Source: Chrysomallon squamiferum (lineage: Eukaryota > Mollusca > Gastropoda > Neomphalida > Peltospiridae). Taken from it: a stretch of DNA of 64,000 nucleotides. The notes beneath the pieces were generated by a model. The model was not told the origin of the DNA, did no database searches, and worked only from the letters and a program-made list of their open reading frames with translations. The DNA is taken from positions 10,197,002 through 10,261,001 of the forward strand of contig CM022666.1 of assembly GCA_012295275.1 (NCBI GenBank), written 5' to 3'. Positions 1 to 9,600 of this stretch are shown piece after piece (the stretch's first letter is position 1; each line of letters opens with the position of its first letter). Both the position numbers and the translations under genes were made by a program.

Positions 1-158
1 ATTTCAGTTTCCAAACAATTTATTTCGTTTCTAAAATGGCTATGAACAAAAACTAACACATGTTCCCGGTGACATCATATAATTATATCTCCCTTATTCC
101 GGTTCCCCCGAAACATCATAAACTGTAATAATGTTAACCACAACACCATTTAGATACA
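1..158 (-). repeat. 3' LTR of a Ty3/gypsy-type element, cut by the window edge
   Basis: This segment is a near-identical copy of positions 2532-2685 and has the same orientation. Read on the minus strand it starts TGTATCTAAATGG directly after a purine-rich tract (positions 159-169, AGGGGAGGAAG on the minus strand), the arrangement of a polypurine tract followed by a 3' LTR. By comparison with the other copy, about 31 bases of its outer end lie outside the window. The pair of LTRs brackets a gag fragment and an integrase tail. Confidence 0.8.
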
Positions 159-482
159 CTTCCTCCCCTAAAAATTTTCAATTTACACATAAATTAGGTT
201 ATATCTAAAATTTTAAAATAAGTTTGTTTAATTTACTAATTAGTAATAATTAACCAACTGAACTTTGAACTTAAAACAAATAAAATAAAATTTTGTTTGT
301 CCATTGGACACCATAATAGTTCAATTATTACAGTTTATCAAGTATGTCCATTGGTCACATACAGAACTTCAAATAACCAAAACTTATTTCAAAAAAATAA
401 AATTAAAAAATAACACTAATTCTACAATCTTTCAAAGAATTCCATATTACAAAGATTCACATTAAATCACTTTAAATAATTT

Positions 483-785
483 CTATCTGTCTTTGAGTTG
501 TTTTTCGAGCACATCTAGGATATCTCGGGATGACCGTATTGGTAGTTGCAGTACATCATCAACATTATTGTCGATGGCATTAGAAGCATCCTCAACAGCA
601 TTAGAGATAACCGTTCTGTTTTTCATCTCAGTGTCTTCCACTTTAACGGTTGGTTCAACAAATTCCATTTCAGACTCAGTACCAACTGCTGACAGTTCTG
701 TGGAAGTGTTCCTATTATCCTCCAAATAGGCACATTTATGAGGTTGATCCATGTGTCTTTTACACACAAAATCTCCAACTTTCAC
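483..785 (-). pseudogene. C-terminal tail of a gypsy-type integrase (pol remnant)
   Basis: This is a 100-codon minus-strand open frame just inside the 3' LTR. It begins VGDFVCKRHMDQ, which resembles the short basic motif following the integrase core in Ty3/gypsy polyproteins, where a line such as 'W+RHVDQL' precedes an acidic, poorly conserved tail. The tail here is rich in E, D, S and T and ends in a stop at 483. Protease, reverse transcriptase, RNase H and the integrase core are absent, because the frame abuts a foreign repeat at 789. The assignment rests on a short motif plus its position between gag and the 3' LTR, so it is good but not certain. Confidence 0.55.
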
Positions 786-788
786 TCT

Positions 789-818
789 GGGTCATTCCAC
801 GTCAAATCACCCCCCCAC

Positions 819-855
<37 letters not shown>

Positions 856-1690
856 AAACACAACCATCTCCAATTTTTATGAAACTTTATACTTGTTTAC
901 TGGGATCCCACAGCATCAAATCTGAAATTGCAGACCAATCGGACCAGTGGTGTGGGTGATATGGCCTCCCAAATTTTGAAATTTTTGCCAAAAATGGGTG
1001 TGACCACCAACCTTTCAACCCTCATATCTTAGGAACTACTGGGCAAATCTTCATCAAATTGTATTGTTGAAAAGCAATATGACAAAGATTCCAAATCTGC
1101 CATTATTGTTCAGTTTGGAAAAATGTTGGGTACACTGGTGACTGTGTGATCTTTGTTATGACCTTGAAACTGACCATGAGATGATCTTTATTGAAATTTA
1201 ATCTCCCACATGTTAATTAAAACATATAAAAGTTTCCTGGGTGTAATATTTTTTGTTTAGCCATAATATAGATTTAAAAAATGCATGTCCATGAAAATAC
1301 CTTTTCTGCCATTAACATCTGATTAGCTAACACCTGAATGATCAATTCCTGATGCTAGGAATCACCATCTCTTTTGATCACCAAGTAAGACATTATAGGC
1401 CTACATGTATGATCATATGATATCAAACTACTTACTTCCCTCATTATCTTCTCACCAGTTCAGCAGTCACAGAATCATTCAGTAATCCACTTCCCCCATA
1501 GAAGATGCAATAGCAGGTATTCAATGACACAGAAGATGTCCTATTCATTAATCCAACAAGTGTCTTCGTTGTTTGGCCAGTGAAATAACTTAAAAGGTCC
1601 GTGAGGGTGCATGAAACGAATGATGAAGTTGCCATGCTCTTTTGTAACGTCCTCATTTAGCCCAACCCATGCCTCATTGTCATACAGGAA
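789..1690. mobile_element. End fragment of the GGGTCATT-terminated transposon family, nested in the gypsy element
   Basis: The sequence begins GGGTCATTCCACGTCAAATC and runs parallel to 33524-34470, including the stretches around 'GGATCCCACAGCA', 'ATGGGTGTGACCACCAACCTTT' and 'CCAAATCTGCCATTATTGTTCAG'. The minus strand at 1430-1690 retains the end of the encoded protein (YDNEAW, then MHPHG and FHWPN across frames), also seen near 34300-34450. The insert lies between the gag end and the integrase tail, so it replaced or accompanied loss of most of pol. A poly-A run (820-852) interrupts its terminal region. Only one terminus is present. Confidence 0.75.
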
Positions 1691-2437
1691 AAAAATGAAT
1701 TTTTAAACCTGTTTCTGATTCAGCATTTTCACTTTCCGAATCACTGGTACCACTTTCTGATTCCGTAAGGTCCCTATCAGAATCTTGATTCACAACATGG
1801 GGTTTAGAATTTTTCTTTTTCAACTTTTTAAATTTCTTTTTTCCTTTTTCCATCTGTTTGCTTTCCTGTGTTTATATTTTTTTCTTTTGATTTCGACATT
1901 TTCTGCTCAAATGTCCTGTTTCATTACACTTATAACAGTTTGCCTTTTTGTAAAAACATGCATCAGGATGATGATTAGTTTTACCGCACCGGATGCATTC
2001 AATGACAGAAACTGTGGAACTTTTCCGTTTCTGACTTAATTCCAATTTTCAGCATGTCAGTTTTTCTAGCTGCCATATCCATACTAACAGCTATTTGCAA
2101 GATTTTTCTCAGCCAAAAATTCACTTACGGTCTCTCCGCGCTCTTGTTTCCGTTGATAGAATTTAAACCGTTCCGCAATCACCAAAAGTTTTGGTTTGAG
2201 ATGATTTCCTATCAAGGTTTTAAGTTGTTCGTAAGTCTTACTTGCCGGTTTTTCAGGCGAAGTCAAATTTCGAATCAGCCTGTAAGTCTTGGCACCACGT
2301 ACGGACAACAAAATGGAACGTTTCTTTTCGGTATCGTCTACATCATTCGCCAACAGATACTGTTCCAAACGTTCGATGTATTCATCCCAATCGGAACTTT
2401 CTAGGTCAAACTCTTCAACTTTACCGTAGGTAGCCAT
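1691..2437 (-). pseudogene. Ty3/gypsy gag with two zinc knuckles, frameshifted
   Basis: Translation starts at the ATG at 2437 (MATYGKVEEFDLES...). The capsid-like part contains WDEYIERLEQYL and FKFYQRKQERGETVSEFLAE, the usual gypsy gag pattern. After a frame change near 2090, minus-strand codons near 1890-1990 give two CCHC knuckles: CIRCGKTNHHPDAC and CYKCNETGHLSRKC, both C-x2-C-x4-H-x4-C. A lysine-rich and then an acidic serine-rich stretch follows (about 1700-1860). These knuckles bind genomic RNA in intact elements. The frame is broken and pol is missing downstream, so the copy is dead. It lies immediately inside the 5' LTR. Confidence 0.85.
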
Positions 2438-2480
2438 ATTTCATAAACAGTTAATTTCAGTAAACAGTTCAACAAGTGTT

Positions 2481-2498
2481 ATCCCATCCTCGTTGCCA
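2481..2498 (-). other. Primer-binding-site position of the gypsy element
   Basis: On the minus strand the LTR ends ...ACATAACA. Two bases later comes TGGCAACGAGGATGGGAT, which begins with the TGG expected of a sequence complementary to a tRNA 3' CCA end. I do not assign the tRNA. Similar TGGCRACGAGGATGG sites are familiar from Mag/SURL-like gypsy elements. Confidence 0.6.
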
Positions 2499-2500
2499 AC

Positions 2501-2685
2501 TGTTATGTTTTAACAATAAAACATAAAGTTTATTTCAGTTTCCAAACAATTTATTTCGTTTCAAAATGGCTACAAACAAAAACTAACGCACGCTTCCGGT
2601 GACGTCATATAAATATCTCCCTTATTCCGGTTCCCCTAAACATCGTAAACTGTAACAATGTTAACCATAACACCATTTAAATACA
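2501..2685 (-). repeat. 5' LTR of the gypsy element (185 bp)
   Basis: On the plus strand it runs from TGTTATG to AAATACA, so it has TG..CA ends. Positions 2532-2685 match 1-158 closely. It is followed on the minus strand by the primer site and gag. The LTR is short for the superfamily but within the range seen in Mag-like elements. Confidence 0.8.
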
Positions 2686-2999
2686 ACATACACAAGCTCC
2701 ATTGAAGTACCAGTCATAAAATTTGGACTTTTCACGCGCCATCGCTTATTTCGTACTGAAGATAGTGCTTTTAGTTATACTGACAAGAGAAAGCAGTAGA
2801 ACCATAAAGTCAAATTAAACATCGGGTCATAGTGGGGGAAAACGCCTCGCTTGGACATGTCATAAGCAGATTAAAATAAAATATATTTAATTATAGCAAC
2901 GTCAGTTATAAAGCCAGAGTCGTCAAGTTACAATCCATCCAATCTAACAACAGACATATAATTAATTAAAATACCTACATTCATTAATACGTAACGATA

Positions 3000-3700
3000 T
3001 GAGCCGAGTGCTATAAAATAACGCACAGACCAGTGTCCAGATACAACGCACTTGGCTGACCAGTAATAAACACTTCGGAACTCGGCTCATCTCTCTTTCA
3101 CTTTTTTATTTAGGTAAGTACCTTTAAACTATGTTTGTTATAAAATGCTATTTATTACATGTTGGCGCACCAGGAACACGCGCAATATGTACTTTATTGA
3201 TCTTATATTACAAATCGTTAGTAACTACATGTACAATAGTAAACGCAATATGCATTGAAACAATATATACACAATTTAACTAATGCCGTTGTTTACTGAT
3301 ATCTGTGTATACATCCATTATGCATAATTAATATATATATATATATATGTAAGTATGAATCGATTTCATGTACACATCTTATATTGTTGCAAGATGTATA
3401 TATATGTATTCTATGTAAAATACAGTGCACTTGGCTGACCAGCAATAAACACTTCGGAACTCGGCTCATCTCTCTTTCATTTTTATATTTAGAACAGAGG
3501 CGATGCCCTAGATATTGGACACGCTTGGGAAAAACCTGTTACGGTCTGACGCGTCTGAGAGTGACTTGGCCAGAAGCTGTGGTAAATTTAAAAATCACAT
3601 ATCTTTGTGTGTCTGTTTGTCTTGTCTCTTTCGTTTTTGTATTTAGACTGGACCCCATTGCTCCCAGACTGCATTCCCCAAAATAATAATCACGGTTATA
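3000..3700 (+). repeat. Plus-strand LTR-like region with TATA box, AATAAA signals and an internal duplication
   Basis: A TATAAA at 3012 lies about 50 bases upstream of an AATAAA at 3066, the compact promoter/polyadenylation layout of an LTR. The segment GCACTTGGCTGACCAG..ATAAACACTTCGGAACTCGGCTCATCTCTCTTTCA occurs twice, at 3048-3104 and 3427-3480. The region runs up to a tRNA-type primer site at 3703. The orientation is opposite to the retroelement coding remnants on both sides. The left boundary is not defined. Confidence 0.5.
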
Positions 3701-3702
3701 AG

Positions 3703-3718
3703 TGGTGGAGATGCAGGG
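3703..3718 (+). other. Primer binding site matching the 3' end of tRNA-Ala
   Basis: TGGTGGAGATGCAGGG is complementary, with one mismatch, to the canonical tRNA-Ala 3' end (...CCCCGGCATCTCCACCA). It is preceded by TTATAAG, consistent with an LTR end. A degenerate relative, GTTATAAGTAGTGGGCATGC, occurs on the minus strand at 5851-5870. Confidence 0.55.
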
Positions 3719-3731
3719 CAATCATTAAGAT

Positions 3732-4079
3732 TTATATTAATCCAAGCATAATGGAGATATGGTAGTCAGTAAGATTTGTTATTAAAAATGTGGCGTAAAG
3801 GGCGCATGGTAGTGAAAGGAAGGTAATTCTATAGTTTTGTCGTTGAACCGGTTTCACCGCAAGAACTGGAGTCGAGAATATCACCATTAGCCAAACGAGC
3901 AGTATCCCCCAGATAGAACCTATGACAAAATGAAACCAAAGGGATACATCAGTAGGTGATCCGGAATTGAAATATGCTGTGGCCATCAACAATCTTAATA
4001 TATTAACAGAAGTAATATATTCTGTAACTTCTATGATTGAACACCCATAAGTACTCCCATTAAGTCCCATGCCTGTCAA
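3732..4079 (-). other. Unassigned 115-codon frame with one strongly hydrophobic segment (possible env-like remnant)
   Basis: This minus-strand open frame lies downstream of the gag-protease remnant. It contains a long hydrophobic stretch (LWFHFVIGSIWGILLVWLMV) that would span a membrane, followed by a short basic tail. In position it could be the end of an envelope-like third ORF of an LTR element whose reverse transcriptase and integrase have been deleted. No conserved env motif is visible, and the frame may be accidental in AT-rich sequence. I assign no function. Confidence 0.2.
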
Positions 4080-4111
4080 GGCTCTAACAGGAAAACTGGC
4101 TTTTGACCTAA

Positions 4112-4516
4112 CTATGGAAAATATTTACGACCCCTTTTTCGTCTGCGTCCAGACTGTGTCTTGCGGATATGAAAGTCTTTACAAACAGAAATGAGACCAT
4201 CGTAAATGTAAAGCTGACGAGCCGCTAAGTCAATGGTAGCACTGTTGTGTGTAAGGAAGGCCATGCCAAGAATGAGGAAGTGATGAAGAGAAGAAAAGAC
4301 ATGAAAGGTTTGTGAAATAGAAATGTTGCCCATCCGAATTTTAAGAGATAATGACCCTAAGACTGGATGTTTTTCTCCCCCTACTCCTATGATGACAGGG
4401 ATGTCAGACTTGGACATTAAGGGCTGTACTTGTAATTTGTGCATGAACTGTTCGCTAATACAGCTAATGGATACACCTGTGACTACAAGAGCGGTCGTTT
4501 TAACCTGACCCAACAT
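4112..4516 (-). pseudogene. Retropepsin-like aspartic protease of an LTR retroelement, active site degraded
   Basis: The 134-codon frame begins MLGQVKTTALVVTGVSISCIS, matching the retroelement pattern in which an 'A-L-I/V-D-T/S-G-A-S' loop supplies the catalytic Asp. Here that Asp position is Val (VVTG). The second landmark, normally ILGMDFL, reads ILGMAFLTHNSATIDL. The upstream segment (about 4520-5160) carries the gag zinc-knuckle domain in continuity, as expected of a gag-pro fusion. No reverse transcriptase follows, so the copy is deleted as well as mutated. Confidence 0.7.
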
Positions 4517-4529
4517 AACTTGAACTGTG

Positions 4530-5830
4530 TTTTTTGTTAAGGCAGCTACAAGTGAAACGAATTCTGGTTTGTGCCTGATATCAAATTTTCTCTGTCTATC
4601 AGGAGCGAATTCCTATCTGGTTTGGCTATTGTAGCGTTTAATGCATACTGATTCATGGTGACCTCTATATGAACAAAATGTACAAATTGTGTTGGCATGT
4701 GGACAAACAAATCCATTAGGGCAGTACTCACCACATCCTTTACAGCGCTGTCGTAGTTGGGGTGGTAGAGGGTGCTAATACTGTCTGGTTGGTCGCTGCC
4801 GTGGAGCCGACATCTGTCTGTTCTGGTGGGCTTGATGGTATTGTGGCTGGAATCTTGGTTGGTTTGCTGGTTGAAATACTGCTTGGTATGCAGGCTCCTG
4901 ATTCTGTTTGTGGTAAGGTTTGTTCTTTGTGGTTGGAAATTGTGGCCCGAAACATCTTTGGCTAGATGCCTGAGGTGGTGACATTTCCTGTTGCGGTATG
5001 GCCTCGTGCTGTAGTCGGTTGACCTCATTACCTTTGTTAGTTAGTAAGTCTTCCACCAGTGTCGACAGGTGGCCCACATTTTCTTCCAATTTAGTCCCAT
5101 TGGGCAGCTGCATCATTATAGTGGATTGGTTAGCTACATGCAAAAAGTCTAACCTATTCAAGCGTTGTCGGTTCTTTATTGTGGACCCAATGTCGAAGAG
5201 TCTCCTGAAGGCCGTTTACAGCTATTGCTACTACAACCTCTTTTTGTAGGTTTTTATGTTATGTAGCTGTTTGGACTCGTGTTATGTAGTCCTCCACGGC
5301 CTCAGTTGTTTTCTGTGGCATGGAAAGAAGTGTCATCTGGAAAGCCGAATTTTGTTTGAACCGGTTCTCAAAGGCTTGTTTCTGGTATGGTAGGCTTTTC
5401 TTTGTTTCTTCTGTTAAGTCCTGATGCCACATCTTGGCTGTTCCCTTTAAACAGAATGGCAGCAACAGACACGCTCATTCATTTGAGTAACCGTTTAAAG
5501 CAATTAGTCCTGTGAAATCATTCCACCAAGTCGACATATTCTGGCTGCCACAAAATTTGTTCAGTGTTACATGGGCCATTATGGGAGTAGCCGTTTGTGC
5601 CGTTGGTACTGGTAGGGAATTAATAGCTGAATCTCTAGTTGTTGACATAGAAGAAGATGGCGTGACCTGAGTAGTAGTTGTAACTGCTGTTGGTGGCTGT
5701 ATGAATATTGCTGGATATAACGCCGGTATTGGCGTTGGTGTTGTCGGTGGGTCTATTTGGAAACCTCGAAGCCTCTCTCTGTTGTTTATTGGACTGATGG
5801 GAAGTAATCGTCTCAAGAAGGGTACAGATC
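4530..5830 (-). pseudogene. Gag remnant of a second LTR retroelement, with CCHC knuckle
   Basis: Read on the minus strand, pieces in successive frames make a gag order. First comes a proline/threonine-rich N-terminal part (about 5590-5816). Next is a capsid-like segment with 'TWWNDFTGLIALNGY' (5475-5560) joining 'LLPFCLKGTAKMWHQDL' and 'VEDYITRVQT' (5259-5465). A glutamine/proline-rich linker follows (4775-5000), and then a zinc knuckle CTFCSYRGHHESVC (C-x2-C-x4-H-x4-C, near 4650-4700). The protease remnant follows directly. Stops and frame changes show it is inactive. It differs from the gag at 1.7-2.4 kb, so two retroelement lineages are represented. Confidence 0.7.
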
Positions 5831-6289
5831 AAAGAGATCTCGTTGAAAACGCATGCCCACTACTTATAACCTACTCGCGGGCGTTCACTAAACACCTCTG
5901 CAGACAGCCTCTCTGAATTTACTTTGCAACTTTAATGGCCACTTTGAGTTTGTTAATCCCAGTGTTTCTTAGTTTATAAAATAACTGAAATTCCCCTAAT
6001 TATATAATACAGCTTCTAAAAGACGTCTGCATGCGCTCTTCCATTTAGTTTTTGTCTATTTACCCCCATTTTCTGACATTAATTTGGTAAACATTTATAA
6101 ACTGTAAAAATGTAAATTATAAACATGATTATAAATAAAAATATCCATAATATACATCTATGCTGAAGATAAAATGTAGCACACATTCTGCTTTAAATGG
6201 GCATATAAAAATAAGCGTTTTGTGAATATTATATAATTCACTACATAGAAAACACAGTTACGATCAAAAATAAGTCTGGCAAAGAGGCA

Positions 6290-6645
6290 CAAATGAGGTT
6301 CCGTCACAGGTCATGAAGTGAATGCGTCAGCCGGGAATTTGGTGCCAAGCAGTCGGCTGTTCTTCTGTAGACGCGGCTCGGGTAGGCCCACTTTTAAAGA
6401 TCATTTCTTGGAAATATTTAAAGATTCTCCAACGGGCTACCATTATACTGACGCGGAATGTCGGACAGCAAATCAGATTGTACGTGTTGTACTGCTGGCC
6501 CTTAATTCCTAACTGTTGGTGCACTCATTGTTGTTGAAGGAAAACTAATACAGACAAAAGTTGAGTTTGTAACGCTAAAATCCGGTATCGCCATTAACAA
6601 TAATAATGAAATGAATAACATTGCCTGACCTTTTAAGATATAGAT
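6290..6645 (+). promoter_or_regulatory. 5' flank / probable promoter and 5' UTR of BAP18
   Basis: The roughly 350 bases before the BAP18 start codon are visibly richer in G+C and CpG (for example GACGCGGCTCGGGTAGGCCC near 6370) than the surrounding AT-rich sequence, which fits a TATA-less housekeeping promoter. I see no TATA box or initiator that decides a start site. Open frames on both strands here are short and unsupported. Confidence 0.3.
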
Positions 6646-9600
6646 ATGAGCTCTGCAACGAAGGTATGTTTGCAGTTAGTTCGGAGTTATAATGTTGGAA
6701 ACAGAGATATTTTTATATTTTCAAATATATATTTTATTTGGTAGTACTTAAAAAAAGGAATGGCATGGGTCATTCGAGTCAGTATTTACAGCACTGAATT
6801 TTCCTTTATCTTTTGTTAATATGAATGAAAAATAATAATATCAGATTTTTTTTATTTCTGCATTCTTATTCATATATATCAATAAATATGACGATAGTTT
6901 AACTTTCGGAAAATATCATTTTCCTATAAAAATTATATCAAGAGAAAGAGCAAGAAAAGTAGAAAAATCATAAAATGACCACAATATTTTTTTATACAAT
7001 GGATCTGAAATAGTTACCTCAATAAAATGTGTCAGTACTTTTCCTTCAGAATCTATGGAGAAACTGTGATTGATTTTAGTCATTTTGCAATATAAACAAA
7101 AAATAAAATCTGAATATCTAAAAATATATTATCTAAAACTGAAATATTTTACCACATAATTACTAAAACAAATGTAACATCAAACTTTTCAGACATCAAC
7201 AGCAACAGGAATTGCAACAGCTGTGACATTGCTGAAAACACCCCTTATTTTGATATCTAAAATTAAGTTCCTGCTGCCATAAATATTTGTATGAAATTTG
7301 GCTATGAGAGAAATGCATAATTTGTAACCAGTATTATGTATATGATTTAAAGTCCCAAATAAATTTACTTTAGTCATACAACAATCATTTTGATACTGTA
7401 ATGTTGTCTGTTGATTTTCAGTTCTTTATCACGTGTCAAGAAATAAATAAAAATTATTAAGTTGAATATTTAAACTATGCTATATTTGTTGCTTTTAAAA
7501 ATAATGTAAAAATGATGATGAAACAGAAATACATGAATGAGGTAACACCCTTCAAGGAAAGTAAAAGCATGTCACAAAAATGGGGCAACCTTCTCCTGCA
7601 GTGCTGAGATGGCTTTTGTTTCGTACCTATATCATGATCATTATTTAATTATTATAATAACTTTAAAATACGAGCAGAGCAATGTAAGCATATTAGAAGT
7701 AACAACAAGTGCGAAAAACTGGATTTTTTAAAGAGAAATTCAAGTTTTATCAGATCCCATATTCATGGTGTTAACATGAAAAATTGTGGAGTGATTGTAA
7801 TTTAATGTTCTGATAATTCATGTAATTTTTGTTGTTTCAGGCTTTATTGAAACAATATTATAATCAAAGTTCATTAAATTCTTTTATCTCCCTTCAAAAG
7901 CAACTGTAAGATATTTTCTGAATATCAAATTCCTTGTATGAGATTGCAATTCTAGATAAGCTTATTTTGTAGCTAAATAATTATATTTAGATATTATAAT
8001 AAAAAATTAATCTACTAATGTACATTACAAATAAGCATCAAGTTTTTGATCAAGTAACCTAATATGAGGTGATAATGGTTTGTTTATGACCTGTATCGTA
8101 AATCTAATGATTTGGTCTACTGCTAGAAAGTAACTGAATGAGTTGATTATATCACATTCTTCATAACAGCTTGCTCTTATTAGCATGTTAAATTTTTTCA
8201 CTTCCTCGATTATGCCTGTATGTTGGCATCAAAATATGGTTATCATTTGTGTTGTTTGGGGATGTATGGATTGTTCAACCTGTCGAGATAAAAAGCAGTG
8301 CCTCTTTGAAATCCCCAAGGTAAATAAACACCAAGGAAGCCAAACTTGGAAGATTTCGAGTGACAGAAGAACATGAGACTTTCAAGAATAAACCAAGCAA
8401 ATGTCATTTAAAAGTATGTTTAGGTCACTTTATAACAGGTAATTAAATCAGTTTACTTATAATAAGTTTATTTTTTTCTACTTTTTTCAACTTTTATTGT
8501 TAAAATACATATTAATCCATCAGTAAATTGGTCATAAATTTTATTACAAACTAAATTAATAACTGTTTATATTTCATTAATGTAGAATAAGAATAAATGA
8601 ATGAACTATGTAAATTAACGATGAAAAATTCCAATAAGAAGGTAAAATATTATTTTTTATGGATGAGTGGTGATGTTACCCCAATCTTAAAATTACAGAT
8701 GGTTGTTAGTGACCCTAAGAAATGTAGAGTTTAACCATGTGAATTGCTCCACTAATTACCCATAGTAATTAATTTGTATGGTGTAAGCACATATTATTTT
8801 TTATTTCAAACAAATTGACAATTATTACTAAATCATTAATAATGTTGATAAATACACTTAATATGGTATCAACTTGATTTCAATATTTTGTTCAGCATGT
8901 ATTTTTCTATTTACAGGAAGAAATGCAGATGTGTTTGATCTGATTAATCCAGACCTGGCACCTTCACTAAGAATGGAACCAACACCTGATGTGTCTGATC
9001 ATGCTGAGAACTCATTTAAAAAAATGTTATGAAAGGCTGAAAGTAGAAATGTTAAGTTCAGAGATTTACAGCAGAAAACATGGAACTTAAAGAAAAATTA
9101 AAAAGTAGGATATTCAGTCCAGATGCCCTCAAAGATGATGAGGAAAGAGTAAAACATTACACAGGACTTTGTTTTACAGTACTTATGGCTTTGTGTAATT
9201 TTATTTCTTAGATATGTCTGAGACCACATTAACAGTTTTAACAAGACTCAATCTAAGCCAACAGGACCTGGGTTACAGATTTATAATTTCTGCAAGTTGT
9301 ATGTCCAAGACATTTCATGATGTCATACAAATAATGTTTGTGAAGATGAAATAATTTAATACTATGGCCAAACCGAGAGTAACTATAGTTAACAATACTT
9401 ATGGCATTCCATAGATATTTTGGAGTTAAAGTGTCAGTTACTTTTGACTGCTTTGAGATATTTATATATTATATAGCTAACTTATTAGCTCAAGCTAAAA
9501 CTTGGTCAAATTACAAACCTCAGAATACTATTAAATATTTAATTGGTATTACACCTCAAAGTGCATTTTTAACAAAGGGGGGGGTATGTTGTCAGAGCAT

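Noticed and set aside
4200-4230. CTGACGAG string as a possible hammerhead ribozyme core
   Set aside because: No GAAA core partner or flanking helices at the right spacing; the segment is explained by the protease frame on the other strand.
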